A stretch of DNA of 64,000 bases from Pueribacillus theae. GTDB lineage: Bacteria > Bacillota > Bacilli > Bacillales > UBA6769. Below, piece by piece: positions 16,930 through 25,649 of this stretch; position 1 is the first letter of the stretch, and each line of letters opens with the position of its first letter. The stretch is from positions 28,597 to 92,596 of the forward strand of contig NZ_QCZG01000010.1 in NCBI RefSeq assembly GCF_003097615.1, in the 5' to 3' direction. A program made the translations under genes and the position numbers. The notes under the pieces were generated by a model. It had not been told where the DNA came from. It made no database searches and saw only the letters and a program-made list of their open reading frames with translations.

Positions 16930-18701
16930 TTTTCATTCCCCTCCGCTACTTCATGTTTTTTCGTATAGTCGCGTTTCCGCGGTTTAATTAGTGAGACATC
17001 AACATCTTCATATTCAAAGTCTGGGGCATTTTTCTCTGGGTTAAAGATGGCTTTTGTCGTCTTCAACCATTCATCGTCGTTCCGTTCAGGGAATTCAGGC
17101 TTGTAATGTGCCCCGCGGCTTTCATTACGGTTGTAAGCGCCAAGTGTAATGACACGAGCAAGCTGAAGCATGTTCCAAAGTTGGCGAGTGAAGAATGTTC
17201 CTTGATTGCTCCATTTTGAAGTATCGTTAATATTGATGCGTTTGTAACGATCCATTAATTCTTGGATTTTTTCATCTGTTTCCAATAACTTTTTATTTTC
17301 GCGAACGACTGTAACATTGTCTGTCATCCATTCCCCAAGTTCTTTATGAAGGACGTATGCATTCTCGCTTCCATCCATCGCAATAATGTTATCAAATTTC
17401 TCTTGTTCTTGGCGTGCTTGGCGATCAAAGACATCAGAAGAAATATCTTCACTCGACTTGTCCAATCCGCTAATATATTCAACCGCATTCGGCCCAGCGA
17501 CCATTCCACCGTAAATTGCCGATAGAAGTGAGTTGGCGCCGAGGCGGTTCGCACCATGCTGAGAGTAGTCACATTCGCCTGCAGCAAACAGACCCTGAAT
17601 GTTTGTCATTTGGTTGTAATCAACCCACATTCCGCCCATCGAATAGTGGACAGCAGGGAAAATTTTCATTGGAACTTTACGCGGGTCGTCTCCTGCAAAT
17701 TTCTCATAAATTTCAATAATCCCGCCAAGTTTAACATCAAGCTCATGCGGATCTTTATGAGATAGGTCAAGATAGACCATGTTTTCGCCGTTTATCCCAA
17801 GTTTTTGATTGACGCACACATCAAAAATTTCCCTTGTTGCAATGTCACGCGGCACAAGGTTTCCATATGCCGGATATTTTTCCTCTAGGAAGTACCACGG
17901 TTTCCCATCTTTGTATGTCCAAACCCTTCCGCCTTCCCCACGGGCAGATTCACTCATGAGGCGAAGTTTATCGTCCCCTGGAATTGCCGTCGGGTGGATT
18001 TGAATAAATTCACCATTCGCATAAATAACACCTTGCTGATAAAGAGAAGCAGCAGCAGATCCAGTATTGATGACAGAGTTCGTTGATTTGCCAAAAATAA
18101 TGCCAGGACCACCAGTTGCCATAATAACAGCATCGGCTGAGAAAGATTTAATTTCAGAAGTTTTCATATCTTGAGCGACGATTCCGCGACAAACTTCGTC
18201 ATCATCAATAACAGCTGATAAAAACTCCCAGTTTTCATATTTTGTAACAAGTCCTGCGACTTCGTGGCGGCGAACTTGTTCATCCAATGCGTAAAGCAAC
18301 TGTTGGCCGGTTGTTGCACCGGCGAATGCGGTTCTATGATGCTGCGTACCGCCGAATCGACGGAAATCAAGCAATCCTTCAGGTGTTCTATTAAACATTA
18401 CACCCATACGATCCATCAAATGGATAATGCCTGGAGCAGCTTCACACATCGCTTTAACTGGTGGTTGATTCGCAAGGAAATCACCGCCATACACTGTATC
18501 GTCAAAATGAATCCAAGGCGAATCGCCTTCACCTTTCGTATTTACAGCACCATTAATTCCACCCTGTGCACAAACAGAGTGGGAACGTTTCACAGGTACG
18601 ATTGAAAAAAGATCGACGTTTACACCGGCTTCTGCAACTTTAATTGCTGACATCAAGCCTGCTAAGCCACCGCCGACAATGATAACATTTCCTTTGCTCA
18701 T
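16926..18701 (-). CDS. sdhA: Succinate dehydrogenase flavoprotein subunit
   Basis: The 591-aa protein opens with the FAD dinucleotide motif GGGLAGLMSA and has RRFGGTQHHRTAFAGATTG, which holds the His that binds FAD covalently. HPTAIPG and SESARGEGGR are the succinate-binding stretches, and the C-terminus is the family helical domain. It oxidises succinate to fumarate on the inner membrane face in the TCA cycle and respiratory chain. AAGGGGGCTG is the ribosome site. The 164-bp gap from sdhC is large for this operon and contains two palindromes. Confidence 0.97.
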   Translation of the reverse strand: MSKGNVIIVGGGLAGLMSAIKVAEAGVNVDLFSIVPVKRSHSVCAQGGINGAVNTKGEGDSPWIHFDDTVYGGDFLANQPPVKAMCEAAPGIIHLMDRMGVMFNRTPEGLLDFRRFGGTQHHRTAFAGATTGQQLLYALDEQVRRHEVAGLVTKYENWEFLSAVIDDDEVCRGIVAQDMKTSEIKSFSADAVIMATGGPGIIFGKSTNSVINTGSAAASLYQQGVIYANGEFIQIHPTAIPGDDKLRLMSESARGEGGRVWTYKDGKPWYFLEEKYPAYGNLVPRDIATREIFDVCVNQKLGINGENMVYLDLSHKDPHELDVKLGGIIEIYEKFAGDDPRKVPMKIFPAVHYSMGGMWVDYNQMTNIQGLFAAGECDYSQHGANRLGANSLLSAIYGGMVAGPNAVEYISGLDKSSEDISSDVFDRQARQEQEKFDNIIAMDGSENAYVLHKELGEWMTDNVTVVRENKKLLETDEKIQELMDRYKRININDTSKWSNQGTFFTRQLWNMLQLARVITLGAYNRNESRGAHYKPEFPERNDDEWLKTTKAIFNPEKNAPDFEYEDVDVSLIKPRKRDYTKKHEVAEGNEK

Positions 18702-18768
18702 TGTGTCAGCCCCCTTCGAACTTCTATTCTAATAATCAATTGCGCCTCGGCGTAATTGCGTCCAGATT

Positions 18769-18790
18769 TTTATCGAGCTAGCTCGATAAA
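18769..18790. repeat. Perfect 22-bp palindrome in the sdhC-sdhA gap
   Basis: The 11-bp arms TTTATCGAGCT and AGCTCGATAAA abut without a spacer. It lies 68 bp before the sdhA start and is not followed by a T-run on the sdh strand. Confidence 0.85.
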
Positions 18791-18824
18791 CTCCACTAAA
18801 AAACCTGTGACATCCGCCGGAGGC

Positions 18825-18870
18825 TTTAACTTTATTTAGCAGGGTTTCAACCCTGCTAAATAAAGTTAAA
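18825..18870. repeat. 46-bp near-perfect palindrome at the sdhC stop codon
   Basis: Two exactly complementary 22-bp arms (18825-18846 and 18849-18870) are separated by only two bases. The right arm includes the sdhC stop codon. In sdh mRNA it would form a very stable hairpin, and no T-run follows it, so it looks like an mRNA stabiliser or an inserted element rather than a terminator. Confidence 0.9.
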
Positions 18871-19474
18871 CAAATGCCAAAATCGCACTTACTCCAATGA
18901 TTGCGAGTATGATAAATACAATGAGAGAAACGTACGTAAACACTCTTTGGGAATTCGGTGTTACAATAAAACCAAAGCTTACACAGAAAGACCACAAACC
19001 ATTTGAAAAGTGGAAGATTACAGTAATGACACCAATTAGATAAAAAATAAGCCAGCCCGGATTTGTTAAAATTTCATGCATCATATCATAATTAACTTCT
19101 TGTCCAAACATGACTTGGATACGGGTTTGCCAAATATGCCATGCAATAAAAATTAATGAAATGATACCCGAGACACGCTGCAACAAAAACATGACATTTC
19201 TGAAATAACCATATTTTGATGCATTATTTTTTGATTGGAACGCAATGTAAACGCCATAAATACCATGAAAAAGCAGTGGGAGGTAAATGATAACCCACTC
19301 GAGCACATATAAATACGGTAAGTTTGAAATGAAAGAAGCAGCTTTATTAAATGCCTCTGGCCCCCTAGTCGCAAAATAGTTGACTGTTAAATGCTGAAAT
19401 AAAAACACGCCAAGTGGAATCACACCTAACAGCGAATGAAGTCTGCGACTCGCAAAATCTCGAGTTGCCGCCAT
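18866..19474 (-). CDS. sdhC: Succinate dehydrogenase cytochrome b558 subunit
   Basis: The 202-aa protein has five hydrophobic segments and the family opening RDFASRRLHSLLGVIPLGVF. Conserved His residues in LFQHLTVN, LFHGIYGV, IAWHIWQ and IFHFSNGLW are candidate heme ligands for the di-heme type. It anchors SdhA and SdhB and reduces menaquinone. I chose ATG at 19474, giving the same 202-aa length as B. subtilis SdhC; GGGGG lies just upstream. The longer frame to 19555 adds unrelated residues. Confidence 0.96.
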   Translation of the reverse strand: MAATRDFASRRLHSLLGVIPLGVFLFQHLTVNYFATRGPEAFNKAASFISNLPYLYVLEWVIIYLPLLFHGIYGVYIAFQSKNNASKYGYFRNVMFLLQRVSGIISLIFIAWHIWQTRIQVMFGQEVNYDMMHEILTNPGWLIFYLIGVITVIFHFSNGLWSFCVSFGFIVTPNSQRVFTYVSLIVFIILAIIGVSAILAFV

Positions 19475-19584
19475 ATGTATTTTGCCCCCTTTTGAAAGAA
19501 ATTTTTGTTGTAAATTGATTACGTCGGCTAAAAAACTGTTCTTCCCACACAACATATGATTTGTCGCTAAAATGTGACAAGTTT

Positions 19585-19613
19585 ATTGTAACCCCATGGA
19601 ACATTAGCGTCAA
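19585..19613 (-). promoter_or_regulatory. Sigma-A promoter of sdhCAB
   Basis: The minus strand has TTGACG (19613-19608), 17 bases, then TACAAT (19590-19585), about 110 bp upstream of the sdhC start. Confidence 0.75.
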
Positions 19614-19689
19614 GATAACGTCATTTTTCATTTTTCATTTAAGGCCACTGGCTTTATAATAGTGTTAGTTAAAAAAGGGGGCAATTATC

Positions 19690-20097
19690 ATGCAACATGC
19701 AAAAGAAAAAAAAGAAGAACTCATTTCACCCTTTGCTTATACGTTATTGAGAAACGAATTATTGCCTGAACTCCTTGGCAAAGAAGAGCAACCAATCCTT
19801 TATTGGGCAGGAAAACACCTCGCCCGAAAATATCCATTGTCAAGCGCTGAAGAAATTTGCCAATTCTTTCATGAAGCGGCATGGGGCGAACTTTCGGTTA
19901 TTTCTTCAAAGCAAAGTAAAATGTTATTCGAATTAAATCCAAGTTACAATCATTCATCCCATTTCAAACTTGAAGCAGGTTTTTTGGCCGAGCAGGTTCA
20001 AAACATGAATCGCTGTACAACCGAAACGTTTGAGCAAATAAAAAAGGATGTTGTATTATTTACAGTCGAATCAAATTTAAAAGATAAAATAAGATGA
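19690..20097 (+). CDS. yslB: YslB family protein (DUF2507)
   Basis: The 135-aa protein has the family features SPFAYTLLRNELLPELLG, ILYWAGKHLARKYP and FKLEAGFLAEQVQ. It is the DUF2507/YslB family, structurally related to heme/small-ligand binding NO-sensor-like folds (V4R-type), with no known reaction. AAAAAGGGGGCAA is its ribosome site. It is divergent from sdhC, as yslB neighbours sdhC in B. subtilis. lysC, which follows it there, is missing; a terminator and a repeat element take its place. Confidence 0.9.
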   Translation: MQHAKEKKEELISPFAYTLLRNELLPELLGKEEQPILYWAGKHLARKYPLSSAEEICQFFHEAAWGELSVISSKQSKMLFELNPSYNHSSHFKLEAGFLAEQVQNMNRCTTETFEQIKKDVVLFTVESNLKDKIR

Positions 20098-20101
20098 ATC
20101 T

Positions 20102-20141
20102 AAACATAGTGCGTTGACAAATGCACTATGTTTATTCTTTT
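20102..20141 (+). terminator. Terminator of yslB
   Basis: ACATAGTGC and GCACTATGT form a stem around a 10-base loop, followed by TTTATTCTTTTT. Confidence 0.85.
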
Positions 20142-20148
20142 TAGTATG

Positions 20149-20439
20149 TGTTCAAAAAGGAGGACAACGAGAGGGTATTTCAACTAAAGGCAGGCCACAT
20201 CCTTGTGGCCAACGTTGAAATGTCGCCATCCTGGCTCCGTCGAGGAAGCGTAGCTCTGAGCAGCACCGCAGCGACGAGCGATACTTCTATGATCCGCTGC
20301 GAGTTGCACCGAGGAAGCATGCTTCGGAGCAATGCTTGTAGACGCGCAGGTGCATAACTCCTTTCAATTAAGTGAGGAGCGGAAGAGCAAGCTGACGAAG
20401 AGATTCGCAGCCTATCGTTCCCGGACTTTTTGAACATCC
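20149..20439. repeat. Dispersed repeat, long copy, overlapping the uvrC 3' end
   Basis: It begins TGTTCAAAAAGGAGGACAA and ends CCGGACTTTTTGAACATCC, so the ends are inverted repeats. A 22-base stretch at 20176-20197 is present exactly, inverted, at 42578-42599, and the ends also match that copy. The interior is G/C-richer than the surroundings. The element fills the whole gap between yslB and uvrC and supplies the last codons of uvrC. Confidence 0.75.
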
Positions 20440-22202
20440 TTTTTAAGATGATCCATAATTGTTTTCGCCAGCTTTTCAGTCATTCCCGCCGAAATGAAGT
20501 CTTCAAGGGACGCCTGTTTCATTTTTTTTATGGAACCAAAGTGCTTTAGCAGCATTTTCTTCCGCTTAGGGCCGATCCCAGGTATATCATCCAAGGTTGA
20601 TTTAAGCATTGATTTCCCGCGAGTATCTCTGTGAAAAGTAACAGCAAAACGATGGACTTCATCTTGAATCCGCTGCAACAAATAAAATTCCTGACTGTTT
20701 CTCCGCATCGTAACAGGTTCAGGCGGAGCACCCATTAGAAGATGGGATGATCGATGCTTGTCATCCTTTGCCAACCCGCCGATTGGAATCGATAAGCCAA
20801 GCTCGTTTTCAAGGACGTCTTGGGCAGCAGAAATTTGTCCCTTTCCCCCATCGATAATAATCAAGTCGGGAAGGCGGCCGTTTTCCTTAAGCAGCCGGGA
20901 ATACCTTCTCCTTACGACTTCCTTCATTGATGCATAATCATCAGGACCTTCCACGGTTTTTATGTTGTATTTTCGATACTCTTTTTTATCGGGCTTTCCA
21001 TCGGTAAAAACAACCATTGCCGACACAGGATCTGCTCCTTGAATATTCGAGTTGTCGAAAGCCTCGATTCGATAAGGCGGGTCGATGCCAATGATTTTAC
21101 CCAATCCTTCAACAGCTTTTATCGTTCGTTCCTCATCCCGCTCAATGAGCGCGAATTTTTCATCTAAAGCAATTTTAGCGTTCTTTTTCGCAAGAGCAAC
21201 AAGCTCTTTCTTCTTTCCTATTTGCGGTTGGGTTGCACGTATTTTTAGGAGCTTGCTAACCAATTCTTTATCAATCGTTTTCGGCAAAAGAATTTCTTTT
21301 GGAACAGGATGATTTTTTTGTAAATAGAACTTTCCGATAAACGTAAGGAAGTCTTCCTCCGCTTCATTGTAAAACGGGAATAAGGAGACATCTCTTTCAA
21401 TTAATTTGCCTTGCCGTATAAAAAATACTTGTACACACATCCAGCCTTTATCGTAAGCGTAGCCGAAAATATCACAGTCCGTCGCATGATGTAATATGAT
21501 CTTTTGTTTCTCCATTACCTTTTCGATATGCAATATTTGATCCCGATACTCTTTTGCTTTTTCATAATTCATCTCTTCTGATGCTTTTAGCATTTTCTCT
21601 TGTATTAATTGTTTTACTTCATGATAGCCTCCACTCAAAAAACGTGTAATGCCTTCAATCATTTCTCTTGTTTTATCTTCTGAAACATCTTTTACGCAAG
21701 GTGCCAAGCATTGTCCAATATGGTAATATAGGCAAACCGTCTTAGGCATTGAACGGCATTTACGAAGCGGAAAAATTCGGTCAAGTAATTTTTTCGTTTC
21801 TTGAGCTGCATATGCATTTGGATAGGGGCCAAAATACTTTCCTTTATCTTTTTTAAGCTTCCTCGTAATGATTAATCGAGGATGTTTTTCTGCGGTAATT
21901 TTAATATAAGGGTAGCTTTTATCATCCTTTAGCATCACGTTGTATTTTGGATCGTACTTTTTAATTAAATTCAATTCTAGCAAAAGAGCATCAAGATCTG
22001 AAGATGTAACGATATATTCAAAATCGGCAATTTCGCTGACGAGCCGCTGGGTTTTCGTATCATGGGACCCAGTGAAATAAGAGCGTACCCGATTTTTTAA
22101 CACTTTCGCCTTCCCGACATAAATAATTTCACCAAATTTGTTTTTCATTAAGTAACAGCCTGGTTCATCTGGAAGAACAGCTAGTTTATCTTTTAATGAC
22201 AT
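20412..22202 (-). CDS. uvrC: UvrABC excinuclease subunit C
   Basis: The 596-aa nucleotide-excision repair nuclease has an N-terminal GIY-YIG domain ([20 protein letters not shown]), the Cys-rich [21 protein letters not shown], the UVR motif around [13 protein letters not shown], the RNase H-like domain with IIIDGGKGQ, and tandem HhH near the C-terminus ([20 protein letters not shown]). The last nine residues (DVQKVRER region) come from the terminal sequence of a dispersed repeat, so the C-terminus has probably been rewritten by insertion. It follows trxA and the etf genes as in B. subtilis. Confidence 0.96.
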   Translation of the reverse strand: MSLKDKLAVLPDEPGCYLMKNKFGEIIYVGKAKVLKNRVRSYFTGSHDTKTQRLVSEIADFEYIVTSSDLDALLLELNLIKKYDPKYNVMLKDDKSYPYIKITAEKHPRLIITRKLKKDKGKYFGPYPNAYAAQETKKLLDRIFPLRKCRSMPKTVCLYYHIGQCLAPCVKDVSEDKTREMIEGITRFLSGGYHEVKQLIQEKMLKASEEMNYEKAKEYRDQILHIEKVMEKQKIILHHATDCDIFGYAYDKGWMCVQVFFIRQGKLIERDVSLFPFYNEAEEDFLTFIGKFYLQKNHPVPKEILLPKTIDKELVSKLLKIRATQPQIGKKKELVALAKKNAKIALDEKFALIERDEERTIKAVEGLGKIIGIDPPYRIEAFDNSNIQGADPVSAMVVFTDGKPDKKEYRKYNIKTVEGPDDYASMKEVVRRRYSRLLKENGRLPDLIIIDGGKGQISAAQDVLENELGLSIPIGGLAKDDKHRSSHLLMGAPPEPVTMRRNSQEFYLLQRIQDEVHRFAVTFHRDTRGKSMLKSTLDDIPGIGPKRKKMLLKHFGSIKKMKQASLEDFISAGMTEKLAKTIMDHLKKDVQKVRER

Positions 22203-22230
22203 CGTTCCGTCATCCTTTTTGCGAATATAT

Positions 22231-22259
22231 AAAAAAGCCTGTGTAACCGACAGGCTTTA
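22231..22259 (-). terminator. Hairpin terminator upstream of uvrC
   Basis: AAAGCCTGT and ACAGGCTTT pair around a short loop, followed by more T on the minus strand. It would end trxA transcripts. Confidence 0.78.
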
Positions 22260-22270
22260 GTGATAGACAT

Positions 22271-22378
22271 GACTTATCCTTTTATCCCGTTGCAACTGTC
22301 CGTAAGCCCCCTGCTTCAAGATTTAGAGATTTCGAAGAAGCCTAAGTGGGGTAACGGACGCTAACTCCCCGATAAGTC
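22271..22378. repeat. Palindromic element between trxA and uvrC
   Basis: The element is bounded by GACTTATC and its exact complement GATAAGTC 92 bases later. Inside, GTCCGTAAGCCCC near 22298 pairs imperfectly with GGGGTAACGGAC near 22349, and CTGCTTC with GAAG copies. It looks like a small interspersed hairpin element. No second copy is seen in this window. Confidence 0.45.
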
Positions 22379-22383
22379 TCGCT

Positions 22384-22698
22384 TTATTGATGCTTTTTCA
22401 ACGTGCTGACCAACGCTTCTTTCGGTTGAAACCCAATAAGTTGATCAACTGGTTCGCCATCCTTGAAAACAATGAGTGTCGGGATGCTCATTACACCAAA
22501 TTTTCCAGCTGTTTCTTGGTTTTCATCAACATCCAATTTTACGATTTTTACGTCCTCGCCCATTTCAGCGTCCACTTCTTCTAATACTGGGGCAATCATT
22601 TTACACGGGCCGCACCATGGAGCCCAAAAATCTGCCAACACAAGGCCTTCTTTTGTTGCATCAGAAAAATTTCTATCGGTTACATGTTCAATCGCCAT
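22384..22698 (-). CDS. trxA: Thioredoxin
   Basis: The 104-aa protein has the active site WAPWCGPCK with redox Cys29 and Cys32, the conserved cis-Pro in MSIPTLIVF, and family length. It is the main cytosolic disulfide reductant. GGAGGTAAATTGA upstream is a good ribosome site. It stands alone between the etfA terminator and a palindromic element. Confidence 0.97.
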   Translation of the reverse strand: MAIEHVTDRNFSDATKEGLVLADFWAPWCGPCKMIAPVLEEVDAEMGEDVKIVKLDVDENQETAGKFGVMSIPTLIVFKDGEPVDQLIGFQPKEALVSTLKKHQ

Positions 22699-22809
22699 TC
22701 AATTTACCTCCTTGATATACTTGTTGCACATTCTAGAGAAAGTATAACACTCTTTTATATAGGGTGCTATTTTTTTGCCTATCTATTCTTGAAGCGAGAT
22801 GCAGATCAG

Positions 22810-22834
22810 AAAACGGGCATTCTGCCCGTTTTTT
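22810..22834 (-). terminator. Terminator of etfA
   Basis: AAAACGGGCA and TGCCCGTTTT form a 10-bp stem at the end of the etfA gene. The structure is symmetrical and might act in both directions. Confidence 0.8.
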
Positions 22835-23801
22835 ATAGAACCTTTTTAAATTCTTCTGTTAGCAATGGTACAACTTCAAATAGGTCGCCTACAATGCCAT
22901 AGTCAGCAACACTAAAGATATTTGCTTCAGGGTCTTTGTTGATCGCAACGATGACTTTTGAGTTGGACATACCAGCTAAATGCTGAATCGCACCAGAGAT
23001 ACCGCAAGCAATGTATAAATCTGGTGTAACAACTTTACCCGTTTGTCCAATTTGAAGTGAATAATCACAATAGCCTGCGTCACATGCACCACGTGAAGCA
23101 CCTACAGCTGCACCGAGAACGTCAGCGAGCTCTTTAAGAGGTTCAAAACCTTCCGCACTTTTCACACCGCGTCCGCCTGAAACAATAATATTGGCTTCTG
23201 AAAGGTCAACGCCTGTTGAAGTTTTTCTAACGATATCTTTAATGATTGTGCGCAAGTCTTTAATATCAACGTCAAGCTCAGAAACCTCTCCGCTTCTTGA
23301 TTCATCTTTTTCAAGCGGTTTAATGTTGTTAGGACGTACAGTCGCAATAACAGTGCCTTCTTTTACTTTTTTCTTTTCGAAAGCTTTACCTGAATAAATT
23401 GGGCGAACAAACACGACATCATCGCCGTCAGCTTCAACCCCCGTTGCGTCAGAGATAAGTCCGGCTTCTAATTTAGCCGCAATTTTTGGCGACAAATCTT
23501 TCCCGATAGAAGTGTGGCCCATAACGATGCCCTCTGGACTTTCGTTTTCAATGACTTGAAGAAGTGCTTGGGAATAGCCGTCAGGTGTATAGTTTTTTAA
23601 TTTTTCGTTGTTAACAACGATGACGCGATCCGCACCGTATGTAATCATTTCATTGCCAAGTTCTGTAACATTTTCTCCAAAGATAACTCCTACCACTTCT
23701 CCACCTGCTGCAACGTCCTTACCAGCTGCAATCGCTTCAAAGGAAACGTTTCGCAATTCGCCTTCTCGAGCTTCTCCTAACACTAATACTTTCTTTGCCA
23801 T
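22833..23801 (-). CDS. etfA: Electron transfer flavoprotein alpha subunit
   Basis: The 322-aa protein has the N-terminal ETF domain (KKVLVLGEAREGELRNVS) and the C-terminal FAD-binding domain with VSGGRGV, LGAAVGASRGACDAGYC, QIGQTGKVV and GLSGAIQHLAGM, the signature of alpha subunits. With EtfB it carries electrons from acyl-CoA dehydrogenases to the menaquinone pool. It lies 79 bp after etfB. The gap includes GTTGTTCAAAAACCGG, a possible fragment of the repeat end found at 42529. Confidence 0.96.
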   Translation of the reverse strand: MAKKVLVLGEAREGELRNVSFEAIAAGKDVAAGGEVVGVIFGENVTELGNEMITYGADRVIVVNNEKLKNYTPDGYSQALLQVIENESPEGIVMGHTSIGKDLSPKIAAKLEAGLISDATGVEADGDDVVFVRPIYSGKAFEKKKVKEGTVIATVRPNNIKPLEKDESRSGEVSELDVDIKDLRTIIKDIVRKTSTGVDLSEANIIVSGGRGVKSAEGFEPLKELADVLGAAVGASRGACDAGYCDYSLQIGQTGKVVTPDLYIACGISGAIQHLAGMSNSKVIVAINKDPEANIFSVADYGIVGDLFEVVPLLTEEFKKVL

Positions 23802-23880
23802 TACTATCCCTCCGTATAAATGGTCTCTCTAGACTGGATTAATTGAAGTTGTTCAAAAACCGGAAAACTTGTACATATAG

Positions 23881-24651
23881 TTAAATAACTTTGGCTTCGT
23901 TTCTTAAAAGGCTAACGAGTTCTTGGACTTGATCGCTAATTTCGCCTTCGAGTACTTTACCTGCTTGTTTAGCTGGTGGAAGATAACGGTCAACGATTTC
24001 AGTTTTTGCTTCCAAATCATCTTCATCAAGATCAAGATCATCTAAGTCGATTTCTTCAAGAGGTTTTTTCTTCGCTTTCATTATCCCTGGTAAAGATGGG
24101 TAACGCGGTTCATTCAACCCTTGTTGAGCAGTTACTAAAATAGGCAGTGAAGTTTCGACAATTTCGATGTCACCTTCTACGTCACGCTCGATTGTTACAT
24201 TCGTACCGTCTATATCAAGTTTTGTAATGGTTGTCACACATGGAATGCCTAGCAATTCAGCTAAACGAGGACCCACTTGTCCAGTGCTGTTATCGACAGA
24301 AACGTTTCCGCCAAGAATAAGATCGTATTCTTTATCTTCGAAGTACTTAGCTAAAATAACAGAAGTTGAAAACTGGTCTGCTTCATCCAAATCTTCTGAA
24401 TTAATGAGAACAGCTTTGTCTGCGCCCATTGCAAGTGCAGTTCTCAATTCTTTCTCAGCGTCTTCATCACCGACAGTTACAACTGTTACTTCGCCGCCAA
24501 ATTCGTCGCGCTTTTGAATGGCCTCTTCAATCGCATATTCATCATACGGGTTAATAATAAATTCGGCTCCATCTTCGACAACAGCACCATTATTAATCGC
24601 GATTTTTTCTTCTGTGTCAAAAGTTCTTTTCATTATGACATAAATATTCAT
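23881..24651 (-). CDS. etfB: Electron transfer flavoprotein beta subunit
   Basis: The 256-aa protein has NIYVIMKRTFDTEEKI, the AMP-binding region (VTVGDEDAEKELRTALAMGADKA) and the beta signature near LPILVTAQQGLNEPRYPSLPGIMKAKKKP with the Leu recognition loop. It binds AMP and docks to acyl-CoA dehydrogenases. It lies between fadR and etfA. In B. subtilis fadB sits between fadR and etfB, but here that 127-bp gap is empty. Confidence 0.96.
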   Translation of the reverse strand: MNIYVIMKRTFDTEEKIAINNGAVVEDGAEFIINPYDEYAIEEAIQKRDEFGGEVTVVTVGDEDAEKELRTALAMGADKAVLINSEDLDEADQFSTSVILAKYFEDKEYDLILGGNVSVDNSTGQVGPRLAELLGIPCVTTITKLDIDGTNVTIERDVEGDIEIVETSLPILVTAQQGLNEPRYPSLPGIMKAKKKPLEEIDLDDLDLDEDDLEAKTEIVDRYLPPAKQAGKVLEGEISDQVQELVSLLRNEAKVI

Positions 24652-24778
24652 TTATAAGCCCTCCTAGAATTATTAATGTATTTTGATGCACATGCTTTCC
24701 CAGCTTACAAAAAGAATTTTAGCATAAGAGAAAGGAACATGCATTAAATGATTGTGAAAATTCATTAACGTTTTAAAG

Positions 24779-25387
24779 CTACCGAGTTTTTGAATCCTTC
24801 AGCAACCCGCTTAAAAGCAAGTGATGAATCGGCGCTGCGAGTGACACAAGGTCATATTTCCGATCCTTCATCACCCATGTTGTTACGGTTTCGTCTATCG
24901 TTCCAAAAATCATTTGCCTTGCAATTCTTTTATCCATCTCTTGTTTAAAGACACCCTGAAGCTTGCCTTCGTCTATTATTGTGTCCAAAAGAATCAGTAA
25001 ATCCTTTAAAATTTCGCCAATTTTTCCACGAAGCCTTTTATCCGTTTGTCTTAGTTCCAACTGTGTAACGATTGCCCAGTGGTAATTCTCGCTTAAATTT
25101 TTAAAATATGTTTCAATAAGGGCGAGCAGCTTGTCTTCCACCGTTTCTTTGTCACCCATTGCTTCCTCAATACAGCTTACGAACAGCCCCATCTTTTCCC
25201 GAAAAACCGAAATTAAAATGTCTTCTTTGTTTTTAAAATAAAGGTAAATGGTTCCATCCGCTACTTTTGCTTTTTTTGCAATTTTTGAAACTTGGGCTTG
25301 GTGAAAACCGTTTTCTGCGATGACCTCAACGGCTGCATCAATGATTTGACCATACTTCGGCCCCCTGCTTTTGCCTAATCTAGACAC
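24779..25387 (-). CDS. fadR: TetR-family fatty acid degradation repressor
   Basis: The 202-aa protein has the TetR HTH near residues 12-60 (QIIDAAVEVIAENGFHQAQV, DGTIYLYFKNKEDIL), almost the same as B. subtilis FadR (YsiA), followed by a helical acyl-CoA-binding domain. It represses beta-oxidation genes and is released by long-chain acyl-CoA. The GTG start at 25387 is preceded by AAAGGAGAG. A consensus FadR operator lies 27 bp upstream, so the gene is self-regulated, probably with etfBA downstream. Confidence 0.95.
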   Translation of the reverse strand: MSRLGKSRGPKYGQIIDAAVEVIAENGFHQAQVSKIAKKAKVADGTIYLYFKNKEDILISVFREKMGLFVSCIEEAMGDKETVEDKLLALIETYFKNLSENYHWAIVTQLELRQTDKRLRGKIGEILKDLLILLDTIIDEGKLQGVFKQEMDKRIARQMIFGTIDETVTTWVMKDRKYDLVSLAAPIHHLLLSGLLKDSKTR

Positions 25388-25413
25388 AATCTTTACTCTC
25401 CTTTATCAAAACA

Positions 25414-25431
25414 TGAATGACCATTCATTCA
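25414..25431. promoter_or_regulatory. FadR operator
   Basis: TGAATGACCATTCATTCA matches the Bacillus FadR consensus TGAATGAnTAnTCATTCA with both conserved arms and lies directly upstream of fadR. Confidence 0.88.
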
Positions 25432-25496
25432 ATACCATTTTAGCTTATTCTCACTTGTTGTCAATGACTTTTGGTAATTGGTTGAAATTAAACATC

Positions 25497-25580
25497 CTAC
25501 GTAAAAAATACAATGTAGATCATACCTGCTATAAAGAAAATTCCACAAAAAACCAACAATATTTTCCAAAGCGTTTCCAT
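25497..25580 (-). CDS. Putative 27-aa single-helix membrane peptide
   Basis: ATG at 25580 is preceded by AAGGGTGAGGAA. The peptide starts METLWKILLVFCGIFFIAG and continues into a short polar tail, a typical one-pass small membrane protein. It lies between fadR and mutS2, where B. subtilis has yshE and lcfA. Because any short ORF can arise by chance, the call rests on the ribosome site and the clean transmembrane pattern. No function is proposed. Confidence 0.45.
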   Translation of the reverse strand: METLWKILLVFCGIFFIAGMIYIVFFT

Positions 25581-25649
25581 TTCCTCACCCTTAGCTAGTT
25601 GTTTAAGAAGGAGAGTTGGCAACAGAAGCGCAAAGCCAATCTCCCAACT

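Noticed and set aside
18825..18870. Terminator after sdhC
   Set aside because: No T-run follows and sdhA and sdhB downstream need the same transcript; more likely a hairpin that stabilises mRNA or an inserted element.
20148..20357. 69-codon plus-strand ORF in the long repeat
   Set aside because: Lies wholly inside the repeat and has low-complexity composition; no homology pattern.
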